Assembly: GCA_025924495.1 (NCBI GenBank)
Contig: JAICIG010000094.1
Span: forward strand, 1 to 20,507
DNA: 20,507 nt
Direction: 5' to 3'
Source of the DNA: Pirellulales bacterium
GTDB lineage: Bacteria; Planctomycetota; Planctomycetia; Pirellulales; JAICIG01
The notes beneath the pieces were generated by a model that worked only from the letters and a program-made list of their open reading frames with translations, was not told the DNA's origin and did not search any database. A program made the position numbers and the translations under genes. Positions 11,716 through 20,094 of the stretch are shown piece by piece (the stretch's first letter is position 1; each line of letters opens with the position of its first letter).

Positions 11716-12765
11716 ATGCCGACAATTCCCGCTGCGACACTGAAACAATTTGCCCTTGATTTGCTGGTTGCCGGCGGCGTCGGCCGCGAAGAAGCGGCGC
11801 AGGTCGCCGAAAGCCTGGTCGGCGCCAATCTACGCGGGCACGATTCGCATGGCGTGATGCGAATTCCGTACTATCTCGATACCGTCGCCAAGAAAGAAGT
11901 TATCCCGGGAGCCGAGTTCAAAATACTGCGAGAAAGCGAGGCGTTATTGGTCGCGGACGGCAGTTGGGGCTTCGGACAAACGCAGGCTCGCCGGCTGATG
12001 GAGCGTTTGATCGCCAAAGGGAAAGCGAGCGGCGCCGGCATCGGCACGTTGATCCATAGCGGCCACATCGGCCGGCTGGGCGAATACTGTGAGCAGGCTG
12101 CCGCGGCTGGACTCGCTTCGATGATTATGGTCAACACGCATGGGCACGCGCGCCGCGTTGCCCCGGTCGGCGGCAAGGCGCCGCGGTTAGGCACAAACCC
12201 GCTCGCGTTTGGCGTTCCCTACGATGGAGCCCCGTTGGTGCTCGATTTCGGCACCAGCGCTACGGCCGAAGGCAAAGTCCGCGTGAAAAAGATCGCGGGG
12301 CAGCCTGTCCCCGACGGCTGGTTGCTCGACAGCGAAGGCAGGCCGACGAATGATCCCAATACGCTGTATGCAGATCCACCGGGCACCATTTTGCCGATGG
12401 GCGGCTCGCAGGCCTACAAGGGGTTCGGCTTAGGACTGATGGTCGAGATATTCGCCGGCGCCCTTTCGGGCGGCGTGACGATCCGCGAGAAGCCAATCAA
12501 TCAGAATGGCAATTGCGTATTCATGCAAGTGCTCGACCCTGACCATTTGGGCGGCGCGAATCATTTCACTGCCGAGGTCGCGCAACTGGTTGATTTTATG
12601 CGTAGCTGCCCGCGCGTTGCCGGTGTGGATTCGAGTCAATTGCCCGGCGACCCCGAGCGCCGCGCATTGGCTGAGCGAACTGCGAACGGAGCGCCGCTCG
12701 ACGATGGCAACTGGGGGCAGCTCACGGCGCTGGCGGCCAAACTGAAGGTGAAGCCGCCCCTCTGA
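11716..12765 (+). CDS. Ldh family NAD(P)-dependent 2-hydroxyacid dehydrogenase
   Basis: A 349-residue cytoplasmic oxidoreductase of the malate/L-lactate/ureidoglycolate dehydrogenase family (PF02615), structurally distinct from classical lactate dehydrogenase. Conserved features are RGHDSHGVMR (40-49), where His45 is the likely catalytic acid/base; IHSGHIGRLGEY; the NAD(P)-site segments GTNPLAFGVP and LDFGTSATAEGKV; and KGFGLGLMVEI near the C-terminus. Members oxidise small 2-hydroxy acids such as malate, sulfolactate, 2,3-diketogulonate-derived acids or ureidoglycolate; the sequence alone does not choose among them. Length and motif order are normal. No ribosome site is visible before the ATG. 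It lies 101 bp after TrmL on the same strand and converges with a small membrane protein gene. Confidence 0.9.
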   Translation: MPTIPAATLKQFALDLLVAGGVGREEAAQVAESLVGANLRGHDSHGVMRIPYYLDTVAKKEVIPGAEFKILRESEALLVADGSWGFGQTQARRLMERLIAKGKASGAGIGTLIHSGHIGRLGEYCEQAAAAGLASMIMVNTHGHARRVAPVGGKAPRLGTNPLAFGVPYDGAPLVLDFGTSATAEGKVRVKKIAGQPVPDGWLLDSEGRPTNDPNTLYADPPGTILPMGGSQAYKGFGLGLMVEIFAGALSGGVTIREKPINQNGNCVFMQVLDPDHLGGANHFTAEVAQLVDFMRSCPRVAGVDSSQLPGDPERRALAERTANGAPLDDGNWGQLTALAAKLKVKPPL

Positions 12766-12808
12766 ACCTCGGCAGCAAAAATCGCGGCATTTTGCGCAGC
12801 ATTGCTGT

Positions 12809-13249
12809 TCAAGTGAGAACCGCCCAAGCGATGGCCCCCAAGTAAATCGCCAGCAACGTCCACCACGCGAGTTGAATGACTAAGGGCGGCCCGCGCAAGA
12901 GCGACAAGGCAATCATGCTCGCCAGCGTTGCCGCCCCCGTCACGCCGGCGAAGATTTGGGGCGGAAGATATCTGCCGAGAGCAAGCACAACTGAAGCAAA
13001 GGTGACCAGCGCAAAGAGGCCCAACAGCGAGAACCGCCGCTCCTCTGCGGCCTGCTCGGGCAGGACAATCGCGCGGATTGCCTTCAGATCGTCGGGAGAA
13101 CCTGACAGTTTCGGTCTCAGCTCAAGAGCTTCGACTTCGCCGTCATGTTCCTGGCCGTCCCCTTGCTTGGGCGCGGAGCTCAGAATCTTGTAGGTCGAAC
13201 GTCGATGTTCGCCGTCTTTCGTCGGCAACGAATCGTCGGAATGGTTCAT
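12809..13249 (-). CDS. Small membrane protein of unknown function
   Basis: A 146-residue protein when started at the ATG at 13249; upstream in-frame codons to 13402 would run into the hemerythrin gene's end and add a low-complexity Arg-rich lead. The N-terminal half is hydrophilic. The C-terminal half has three hydrophobic segments (FSLLGLFALVTFASVVLAL, FAGVTGAATLASMIALSLL, LAWWTLLAIYLGAIAWAVL) and is membrane-embedded. The RRFSLLGLFALVTF pattern recalls short planctomycete membrane proteins, but I do not recognise a named family. It is 130 bp downstream of the hemerythrin gene on the same strand and may be cotranscribed. Confidence 0.7.
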   Translation of the reverse strand: MNHSDDSLPTKDGEHRRSTYKILSSAPKQGDGQEHDGEVEALELRPKLSGSPDDLKAIRAIVLPEQAAEERRFSLLGLFALVTFASVVLALGRYLPPQIFAGVTGAATLASMIALSLLRGPPLVIQLAWWTLLAIYLGAIAWAVLT

Positions 13250-13379
13250 TGGCCGCTTCGCAGGCTCATGATCGGCGGGTCGCTGGAAAATTCGCGATGA
13301 GTGCACTCGACGTCCGCCGCCGTCATTACAACGACGTCCGCGTCCGGGCTGCCGAATCGCAATCTCGAGTGCGAACCGC

Positions 13380-13835
13380 TTATCCTTCACCGCCTGGCTC
13401 AAAGAGCACCGCGTCTTGAATCAGCTTCATTTCGCGTTGATTATGATCATTGAGCGAGTCGAGCAGGGACAAAAGATCACCGCATACGGAATCGAACTTC
13501 TCGCCGTCGTCCGCCCCGATGCCTTGCAGCGTGTGCAGACACGCTCGCAATTTGCGGCGTAATTCCTCGTGCTCGCGTCGTAAGGCCTCGGTCTTATCGT
13601 GCAGGTTCGGGTGCGACTCGGTGACGACGGCCATGTAGCCATCGTACTCTTCCAGATCGAACACATGGTCGAGGTGCCGCCGGAAAGACTCCGCAATGAA
13701 ACGCAGACTGGCCAGCTTGCGCGAGAGGTCTTCGCCCGAAAGTTTCCATTCCATCGTCGTGCGCAGAGCGCCGGCGATGTGCTTCAGCATTTCGTGCTCA
13801 ATAAAAGCCTGTTGAGCGACGTCGTCCCGAACCAT
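13380..13835 (-). CDS. Hemerythrin-like (HHE) domain protein
   Basis: A 151-residue, all-helical cytoplasmic protein with the pattern of a hemerythrin four-helix bundle that binds a di-iron centre. Candidate ligands by helix are His14/His19 (FIEHEMLKHI), His54/His57 with Glu62 or 63 (FRRHLDHVFDLEEY), His89 (REHEEL) and His131/Glu135 (DHNQREMKLIQDA). Bacterial members bind oxygen or nitric oxide, store iron or sense redox state. The start is well supported by AAGGGAGGA five bases before the ATG. It precedes the small membrane protein gene by 130 bp on the same strand. The role here cannot be narrowed further. Confidence 0.8.
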   Translation of the reverse strand: MVRDDVAQQAFIEHEMLKHIAGALRTTMEWKLSGEDLSRKLASLRFIAESFRRHLDHVFDLEEYDGYMAVVTESHPNLHDKTEALRREHEELRRKLRACLHTLQGIGADDGEKFDSVCGDLLSLLDSLNDHNQREMKLIQDAVLFEPGGEG

Positions 13836-14017
13836 GATCGTCCTCCCTTCCGCACGATAGGCAATGGCCGCGCTTACAAGCCGCGTGCCATTAATTCTCG
13901 GCTAACCGCGGCAAAAGGCAAGCCGGCCGCAGCAAGGGACGGCAATTGTCGGGTAGTCTGGGAATGCCGGCTGTCTCAGGACACGTAGCCAGTAGAATTC
14001 GCGTCCACGGCCGCTTG

Positions 14018-15046
14018 CTACCGGCTCGATTGATTTCTGTGCAAGGCGACTGTAGCCGGATCGACCGGTTCCATCGGCGCTTCATCGCTTGAAGTGCGCG
14101 GTTCGTTTTCCAGGCCGGGTGTTGTGACAGGAACGGAAGGTTCGGGCACGGGTAAATGCGGATCGAGTTGCGGACGCGACGTAGGAGGCATCGGCGAGGG
14201 CACCGGAACAGGCAACATTGGGGCCGCTCCATCGCAAGGATGATCAATCGGTGCGGATGGAACGCAGCGTCGACGGACGCGGACAGGAACTCTTTCTACC
14301 CGATCTTCATACACGGTGCGGCAGACCGTGACGGGTATGCGGGATACGACCTCTTGCTCGACCATGCGGCAGACGCGTTGCGGCGTCTTCCGCACACAGC
14401 GTTCTTGCACATAACGGACCTGCTGCACCGGGACTTTGCGGACATGCACGCGCGGCCTCATGGTAGTCGTCGGATTCTGGATGACCGTCAAGTTCGGCTG
14501 CCAGACGCGTTGCGCCGTGACTTTCGGCGGACGTTCAACCAGTGCCGGCCGCAACATGGGCGGTTTCCAGTAGTTCGTTCCGGTTTGCGGATCGACGGTC
14601 CAACCGCCTGGAACCCATTTCAATCGTTTTGCCGGCCGGCGCGGCGCGATCACCTGCTGCTCGACCCATTGGCCTTGGTCAACCGTTTGTGGAACGCAGG
14701 ACGTGACTGGCTCGAACAGAGTGTATTGCTCTTCCCGCATCGCGGTTTCGATAACCGGCTTGCGGACCACATAGGTTTCCTCGCGCCATTGCGTTAGCCA
14801 GACCGGCCGGAGCACCTTGGTGCGTTTTTCCTGCTCGCTGGTTTCCCAGACCGGGCGCGCCACACGATATCGGCGCTCGCGGAATTCCGTGAGCCACTCT
14901 TCCTGGTAAACGGCCTGCGTAGCGTCGGATACGCCAATTGCTGCGGGGGCGGGATCTTCGCCGGCGGACAGGGAATTGGCGATGGTTATCGATGCCAGCA
15001 GGGCAACAGCTATTTGACAGACAGCATGGTGTTTTCGTTGGCTCAC
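14018..15046 (-). CDS. Exported Val/Arg-rich protein with two blocks of 16-residue repeats
   Basis: A 342-residue predicted envelope or secreted protein. The start is a GTG at 15046, chosen because a strong ribosome site (AAGGAGGGAG) lies just upstream and a signal peptide follows (HHAVCQIAVALLASITIANSLSAGE); an ATG at 15397 would add 117 unrelated residues. Block 1 has Pro-Val at residues 65, 81, 97 and 113, exactly 16 apart, with units like RPVWLTQWREETYVVR. Block 2 has Pro at 206, 222, 238 and 254, again 16 apart, with units like IPVTVCRTVYEDRVER, several containing a Cys. Between them is a Trp/Gly/Pro-rich stretch (WVPGGWTVDP), and the C-terminus (about 265-342) is Pro-rich and likely disordered. 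Such proteins are common in Planctomycetes; a structural role in the cell envelope is inference. I do not know a named function. Confidence 0.8.
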   Translation of the reverse strand: MSQRKHHAVCQIAVALLASITIANSLSAGEDPAPAAIGVSDATQAVYQEEWLTEFRERRYRVARPVWETSEQEKRTKVLRPVWLTQWREETYVVRKPVIETAMREEQYTLFEPVTSCVPQTVDQGQWVEQQVIAPRRPAKRLKWVPGGWTVDPQTGTNYWKPPMLRPALVERPPKVTAQRVWQPNLTVIQNPTTTMRPRVHVRKVPVQQVRYVQERCVRKTPQRVCRMVEQEVVSRIPVTVCRTVYEDRVERVPVRVRRRCVPSAPIDHPCDGAAPMLPVPVPSPMPPTSRPQLDPHLPVPEPSVPVTTPGLENEPRTSSDEAPMEPVDPATVALHRNQSSR

Positions 15047-15513
15047 GCTTCTCCCTCCTTGCGTATCAAACTCCTTTTGGCCGCCTGCGCTGGGTTGATA
15101 TTCTCGGCGGCGAGACATCCATAAAGCGAATGCCGTGCCTGAAGAGCATTGCCGCACTCGGGCGTCAAACCAGAGCAGATTTACCGGATTTCGCGCGTAG
15201 AGGGCTTCCCTAACCTTCCTATTGTCTGAACGGCGCGCGGGTCGGCTTGTAATTCTTGCAAAGGACCGGGGGCAGGAGCGCTCGCGGGCTTCATCGATTG
15301 AGACGCTGCTCACGGTACATCCACAATGCAAAACGGGCCGTGCGGATGAATGCCGTTTAAATGGATGGCCGGATTGCGCCGGGCGAATGCGCGACATGAA
15401 TCGAAATCAGGCTGCGCGTCCCCCCAGTGGACGGTTTTACCTGACTGGCGTGCGCATAGAATTGTTTCGATTCCTTAAGCTCGCCAGAGCGAAAGTCTGA
15501 GGAGGAACTCGTC
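15047..15513. other. Divergent intergenic region upstream of the repeat protein and the zinc-ribbon gene
   Basis: These 467 bp lie between divergent genes. For the rightward gene a TAGAAT hexamer at 15457-15462 could be a -10 element about 50 bases before the start, but I see no good -35. For the leftward gene TTTGACG on the minus strand near 15163-15169 resembles a -35 without a good -10 partner. No RNA gene or repeat stands out. Open frames crossing the region show no protein features. Confidence 0.4.
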
Positions 15514-15792
15514 ATGCGCATAACCGAGGAACAACGTAAGACGGCCGCAAACTGGCTGCAAGAAAAGATCGAGCATCGTCGCTGCTTACTCTGCCAATCA
15601 AACCAGTGGACCATTGGCGATGAATTTCTCGTTGTTACCGCGGAAGACCCTGTGGTCGAACCCCGGTAGCCCCCTGAGGGCATGGTACAAGTGATCTGCG
15701 AAAACTGCGGCCACGTGCAATTATTTGACGTCCGGCGAATCAGTACGTGGCAGTTTCCGGTGCAAGATGCGTCGCACATGCCGTTGATGTAG
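15514..15792 (+). pseudogene. Small zinc-ribbon protein gene interrupted by an in-frame TAG
   Basis: The ATG at 15514 has a strong ribosome site (AGGAGGAA, 15500-15507) six bases upstream. The first 51 codons give MRITEEQRKTAANWLQEKI followed by a zinc knuckle CLLCQSNQW (Cys24, Cys27) and GDEFLVV, then TAG at 15667-15669. The same frame continues for 40 more codons with MVQVICENCGHVQLFDV, which supplies the second CxxC knuckle, and ends at TAG 15790-15792. Intact relatives I recall have the order helix, CxxC, GD, variable loop, PMVQ-V-C-NCG, so the two halves clearly belong together; the stop falls in the variable loop. Either half alone cannot make a four-Cys zinc ribbon. Explanations are a recent nonsense mutation, a sequencing error, readthrough, or re-initiation at the internal ATG at 15682. 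Function of the family is unknown. Confidence 0.75.
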
Positions 15793-15908
15793 ACGGCCTT
15801 TGTTCGACGAGCCATCTAAGTCTCGCCACACGTACGCGCCGGCGGCGCGAGTTGATACTGGCCGGCCGGGCGGGCGCGGGTGGCGAACTTTTCCGTCGAG
15901 AACACAGT

Positions 15909-16667
15909 TTATCCGCCGGCGCCTTCGGTGCGCACCTGCACCTGGAGGGCGCCTAGCATGCGAGTAATCGCCTCTTCTTTGCGCTCGATAAACGGAACGT
16001 TATCAAGAATGATCGCCCGGCGCTCGTTGCTCGGTTGCAGGATCAAGCGGCCCGAGTGCAGCAGCAGGTATTCGAAAACGTCGTTGATCTCTTTGTCGAT
16101 GCGCAAGTGTGGCGCCGAAAAGCGTTCGAGGTTGCTCAAGAAGCCGTGATGATGCAGTAATTCGTTCGGACGCACCTCCCAATAATCAAAGTGCACCACG
16201 ACATAGGCCGCCACGAAGATCACGCCCAACATGCCCGCAAAAGCCCAATAGAAGGCGGCATTTGCCAGCGGGCGGAACTTGCTCAAAAAAGCGGTCAATT
16301 TGGGCAGCATGTCGGGATAGTACTCGAACAACAAGACTAACCCCATGACGACCGCCACGCCGAGGAAAAACAAGGTTAGTGACGTCGTGCGAGGAAAGTC
16401 GAAACTGAGCACGACCAGATTCACGGTCAGTACGGCGAGAAACAAGATCGAGGTCATCACCGCCGGACGGCTGGCAGGATCGAGCGCATGGCTGCTAAAG
16501 CTCAGATAAATCGCCGCCGCCAGCGCTGCCAGGAAGGTTGGGTAGAGGAACACGATCTTCGGATAAGAAATCAGAATAATGCTGGATGGCGGCTCGTCGC
16601 CGCCGCGCGCAGACGCCTGGACCGGGGGCGACTCGACTTCAGGCACGACCTTCGATGCTTCGCTCAT
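15909..16667 (-). CDS. Uncharacterised multi-pass membrane protein
   Basis: A 252-residue protein from the ATG at 16667 (GAGG four bases upstream). In-frame codons up to 16838 give a hydrophilic lead with no family look, so the shorter form is preferred. The N-terminus is acidic and Pro-rich; four hydrophobic segments follow (IVFLYPTFLAALAAAIYLSF, VMTSILFLAVLTVNLVVLSF, LTLFFLGVAVVMGLVLLFEY and AFYWAFAGMLGVIFVAAYVV). The C-terminal 90 residues are soluble (from HFDYWEVRPNELLHHHGF) and end in a segment, RRAIILDNVPFIERKEEAI, with a PH-like or small beta-domain appearance. I do not recognise the family. It is separated from its neighbours by 116 and 238 bp and is likely its own transcript. Confidence 0.75.
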   Translation of the reverse strand: MSEASKVVPEVESPPVQASARGGDEPPSSIILISYPKIVFLYPTFLAALAAAIYLSFSSHALDPASRPAVMTSILFLAVLTVNLVVLSFDFPRTTSLTLFFLGVAVVMGLVLLFEYYPDMLPKLTAFLSKFRPLANAAFYWAFAGMLGVIFVAAYVVVHFDYWEVRPNELLHHHGFLSNLERFSAPHLRIDKEINDVFEYLLLHSGRLILQPSNERRAIILDNVPFIERKEEAITRMLGALQVQVRTEGAGG

Positions 16668-16905
16668 AGCGCCTCGAATCAATAGGGAGAAGAGATGGCG
16701 GCTGATTCCCGTAGAGACTAAAGATAACAACCGCTCCGCCGTTGCTGAAGTGTTCTTCGCGGGTAGATAGCGCCGTTTTTCGTCAATTGATCGCAACTTA
16801 CGAAAATCATGATAAAGGGGGGCGCGCTCACGGGTCAATCAAACGCGCTCGCAGCATGGCCGCCCATCTGAGCATCCAAGCATCTCAGGAGTTCGTCGGC
16901 GACTG

Positions 16906-18126
16906 CTAAATCTTCAGAAAGATCTTGTGGCGATAGAGGCAAGCGCAAATGAGCCAAATTACGCCGAGAACCAGCGCCATCCGAACGATTGGCGAGTAAA
17001 CTGCTTCGATGGCGCCATACATGCTGAAGACGCTCGGTCCGAAGTACTTTGAGATCATTTCGGCAAGCGGATCTTCAGGCCAGCCGATCGTTTGCGACAG
17101 ACAGTACATGAACATGGAATTCATGCCGACCGCGGTGCACGGCCAGAAAAGCCGGCGCCAGCCCAGTAGGTCGATAACGCCATAAAATGCCGAAAAACCG
17201 AGCAATACCCAGCCCGTACTGTAGACGGCGAAAGACGGGGTCCACAGCCGCTTGATCATGGGGCAATAGCCTGATGCATCAAGCGCGCCGCCGAGCAACA
17301 AGCAGAATGCTCCGGCGCTTGCCATTGTGGCGAGTTTTTCCGTCGAGGGCCTATTGCTTCGCAAGAGCCTGCCTGTGAGCAGGCCGAAGATCATGGTGGC
17401 TAGCGAAGGGACGAAATTGAGCGTTGTGTAGCCGCGCGAACTGAATTGAAACCTTTGCCGGCGGGGCAGCCAATTGAGCACGACGCGGTCGAAGTCGGCC
17501 GCCACGTTGGCATTTTTCTGCCAGTGAACCTCGGCGCCTTCTAAGAGCGGCCAATCGGCAGGCAATCCCACCGTGCTGTAATCGAAGTTTGGAGGCGGAG
17601 TCGGATAACAATAAAACAACGCCCAATCACCCGCGAGAATTAATACGGCAGCCAGCAATTGCCACCGACTGCGGCAATTTTCAAGAAAGAACAAGAACGT
17701 GTATCCCAGGCCGATCTGCGTCAACACATTGGTCAAAACGATATCGTGTCGCAATGGGCCCTGTGAGGCGATCAGAATTCCCAACATGATCAACACGACT
17801 GAACGGTAGAGCGTGCGGGAGAGCAGCCGGGAATAGCTATGGCCGGACTCGCGCCGAAGGCTGTAGGAATAGACCATCGACACGCCGACCATGAACATGA
17901 ATGCCGGCTGAATGAGGTCCCAAAAACTACATCCCTGCCACGCCGCATGCGAAAGTTGCCAGCCGACAAATTGCCACGCTTGGCTATCGGGAAAGTGGCG
18001 CGCGACCTCGGGCAAGCCGAGCCCCATGGAACCCATCGCCAATAGCACGAAGCCTCGAAAGGCATCCAGCGAGGCGACGCGCGCAGTGTATGACGTTTCG
18101 GCGCTGTCCGCCAGGGCAGCTTCCAC
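16906..18126 (-). CDS. DUF5009/HGSNAT-like membrane acyltransferase
   Basis: A 406-residue inner-membrane protein with about ten hydrophobic helices, resembling DUF5009 and the eukaryotic lysosomal heparan-alpha-glucosaminide N-acetyltransferase, which move acetyl groups across a membrane onto amino sugars. Family-like segments are VASLDAFRGFVLLAM at the N-terminus, FWDLIQPAFMFMVGVSM, NVLTQIGLGYTFLFFLENC, TTLNFVPSLATMIFGLLTG, KRLWTPSFAVYSTGWVLLG and VGMNSMFMYCLSQ. The GTG at 18126 is preferred: AGAGGAAGGA lies seven bases upstream. A TTG at 18159 would add 11 residues. The gene stands alone between the unknown membrane protein and the third DUF1501 gene. A carbohydrate acetylation role fits the family, but the acceptor is unknown. 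Confidence 0.82.
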   Translation of the reverse strand: MEAALADSAETSYTARVASLDAFRGFVLLAMGSMGLGLPEVARHFPDSQAWQFVGWQLSHAAWQGCSFWDLIQPAFMFMVGVSMVYSYSLRRESGHSYSRLLSRTLYRSVVLIMLGILIASQGPLRHDIVLTNVLTQIGLGYTFLFFLENCRSRWQLLAAVLILAGDWALFYCYPTPPPNFDYSTVGLPADWPLLEGAEVHWQKNANVAADFDRVVLNWLPRRQRFQFSSRGYTTLNFVPSLATMIFGLLTGRLLRSNRPSTEKLATMASAGAFCLLLGGALDASGYCPMIKRLWTPSFAVYSTGWVLLGFSAFYGVIDLLGWRRLFWPCTAVGMNSMFMYCLSQTIGWPEDPLAEMISKYFGPSVFSMYGAIEAVYSPIVRMALVLGVIWLICACLYRHKIFLKI

Positions 18127-18489
18127 CGCGTATCCTTCCTCTCCCAGAAGTCGCAACAATCCTTCAATTTTTTAGACGGGCCGTCTCAACTATAGATTTC
18201 AATGGCTGCAAGGATGGCGGAGCGCACGAAAAGTGGATTCGTCCGATTTTGCGGGTTTTCCCGCTCGATTGCCGGCTACGGCTGCACCGGAATAAACGAA
18301 GTCATCGGCGCATGAGCGATAACGGCCGTAGCATTCGAATGCTGGCTGCCGACTACTGGCCGGACGAAACCTGAGAGATCAGAGAGAGATTTTCGAGGCC
18401 ATTGGGCTTGCGCTGCGCGCTTGATTGACAAGCAATGCGGCAATACTGGAAGAGTCGCCGCAGCATTCATCGCAGCGAAGTCGCGACGT
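18127..18489. other. Intergenic region upstream of the acyltransferase gene
   Basis: These 363 bp lie between the stop of the third DUF1501 gene and the start of the acyltransferase gene, both on the minus strand. Near the acyltransferase start they hold a TATAGT hexamer (minus strand, 18194-18189) that could be a -10 element, and directly downstream of it a perfect inverted repeat at 18174-18186. The remaining part toward 18489 shows no gene, hairpin with T-run, or repeat that I can support. Confidence 0.4.
18174..18186. promoter_or_regulatory. Palindrome AGACGG-G-CCGTCT, possible operator
   Basis: A perfect 6+1+6 inverted repeat lies 48 bp upstream of the acyltransferase GTG and just downstream of a possible -10 (TATAGT). 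The single-base centre makes an RNA hairpin of the full stem impossible, and the T-run lies on the wrong side for a terminator, so a protein-binding site is the better reading. No cognate regulator is adjacent. Confidence 0.3.
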
Positions 18490-19953
18490 TTAAAACAATT
18501 CGCTGATCGGCTGGCCGTTGTTCTCTACGATATATCGGGGCCGACCGCGATTATCCAGATAGGTTGCGTCCTGCGGGACGTCCATGTAGCGATAGATCGT
18601 GGCAGCGATGTCGCCCGGGGTGACAGGTCGTTCGCGGATGTTGCCGCCGTCGCTCTCCGTCGCGCCGATGATTTGGCCGTGCCGCAAGCCGCCTCCAGCC
18701 AGGCACATGGACATCACGACGGGCCAATGATTGCGGCCATCGGTGCTTCCCTGGGTGCCCATTGCGGGCGTGCGGCCAAATTCGCCCATGGCAATTACCA
18801 GCACATCGTCGAGTCGCCCCCGTTGTTCCAGGTCGCTGACGAGTGTGGTGATGAGATGATCGAACAACGGCAGCAAAGGCCCCAGTCCGTGTAGAATGCC
18901 GCCGTAGGGCGGAATATTGTCGCCATGGGTGTCCCAGGTGCCTGAAGCGGTATGGTAGCTCAGGTCGATCGTTACGAACGCTGCTCCCGCCTCGACGAGT
19001 CGCCGTGCTGCCAGCGCCTGCTGACACCACAAATGCTTACCATAGCGGTCGCGAGTCGCCTGGGGCTCTTGGGTCAAGTCGAAAGCGTCCTGCGCCCGGC
19101 GGCCGATGACCATTTCCACGGCCTGCTGTTGGTAGCTGTTCAGGGCTTCCATCGAGCCATTCTGGTCGAGATCGCTGCGCAGCCGATCGAAATCCCGCAG
19201 GAGAGAGCGACGGTCGTTGAGGCGGTCGGAACTCAGGCCTTGCGGCATCCGAAACAAATTCGCGCCGGTTGTCTGTCCGGTGTCATTGCCGACTAAATCA
19301 TAGACAGGCAGACGCGTCGCCTGATCGGCGATGAATGGGTCGTATCGTTTGCCTAAATAGCCGCCGAAGGCGAGATGCGATCGCGATTTCATGAAGGCCA
19401 CATACGGCGGCATCGCGGGGTGATTCGCGCCGCGTAGCTTCGCCACGACCGAGGCGATGGCCGGGTATTTGTCCGCCTCCGGATTCTCGCGAGGTTCGGC
19501 CGCCAGGTTTGCGGTTTGAAAGACGGTGTTGGGCTCGTGATTGCTGAATCGCGCATCGACCGAGCGGATGACCGTAAACTTGTCGAGCATCGCCGCCTGC
19601 TTGGGCAAGTGTTCGCAGACGGCCACCCCGGGCAGTTTTGTTTGAATGGCCGAGAACGGGCCGCGATTCTCCAGCGGCCGGTTCGGTTTGACGTCCCAAG
19701 TGTCGATATGGCTCGGCCCGCCCGCCATCCATAAGAGAATGATGCTTTTGGGCGGCCTGGCCGCGCGCCCGGTAGGTGCAGCTTCGCTGCGAGTTCGCAA
19801 CAGCTCCGGAAGGCTGAGACCCGCGACTCCCGCCAGGCCGGCCTTAAGCATGCCGCGGCGACCCACAACGGTCAGCCCTTCGCGATTTCTACCGTAGAAG
19901 TTATTGAAAGCGTGCTGTTGATGTAACGAGCGGCGACAAAATATGTCGAGCAT
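18490..19953 (-). CDS. DUF1501 protein with Tat signal (third copy)
   Basis: A 487-residue DUF1501 protein. The twin-arginine motif GRRGMLKAGLAGVAGLSL starts at residue 31, after a longer than usual N-region, so export through Tat is expected. Core motifs: MAGGPSHIDTWD (76-87), WDTHG (340-344), GEFGRTP (390-396) and DGRNHWP (405-411). The last has Asn where the other two copies have Asp (GRDH). The ATG start has GGAG nine bases upstream. It resembles the canonical long DUF1501 proteins with the C-terminal RERPVTPGDIAATIYRYMDV segment more than it does the copy at the left end. There is no PSCyt1/DUF1553 gene beside it. It lies between the acyltransferase gene and a PP2C-like gene, all on the minus strand. 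Reaction unknown. Confidence 0.92.
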   Translation of the reverse strand: MLDIFCRRSLHQQHAFNNFYGRNREGLTVVGRRGMLKAGLAGVAGLSLPELLRTRSEAAPTGRAARPPKSIILLWMAGGPSHIDTWDVKPNRPLENRGPFSAIQTKLPGVAVCEHLPKQAAMLDKFTVIRSVDARFSNHEPNTVFQTANLAAEPRENPEADKYPAIASVVAKLRGANHPAMPPYVAFMKSRSHLAFGGYLGKRYDPFIADQATRLPVYDLVGNDTGQTTGANLFRMPQGLSSDRLNDRRSLLRDFDRLRSDLDQNGSMEALNSYQQQAVEMVIGRRAQDAFDLTQEPQATRDRYGKHLWCQQALAARRLVEAGAAFVTIDLSYHTASGTWDTHGDNIPPYGGILHGLGPLLPLFDHLITTLVSDLEQRGRLDDVLVIAMGEFGRTPAMGTQGSTDGRNHWPVVMSMCLAGGGLRHGQIIGATESDGGNIRERPVTPGDIAATIYRYMDVPQDATYLDNRGRPRYIVENNGQPISELF

Positions 19954-20094
19954 GAAGACCGGCTCCGAAAACGCATGGATGCTGCATCAACCGCCTGTGC
20001 CATACATCGTATCGGCAGCCAATCGCGGCTGGCAAGCTGAAGAGCGCTCGGGGCGGACGCGTATTAGACAGATTTCTCTGAGATTTTTATGTCA

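Noticed and set aside
11388..11828. A 146-codon minus-strand open frame across the TrmL and dehydrogenase genes
   Set aside because: It overlaps two well-supported plus-strand genes and their intergenic gap and has no protein features.
15047..15397. Longer N-terminus for the repeat protein from the ATG at 15397
   Set aside because: The GTG at 15046 has a strong ribosome site and directly precedes a signal peptide; the added 117 residues would bury it.
18171..18186. Palindrome beside a T-run considered as a terminator
   Set aside because: On the plus strand the T-run precedes the stem, on the minus strand an A-run follows it, and the one-base centre cannot form a loop.
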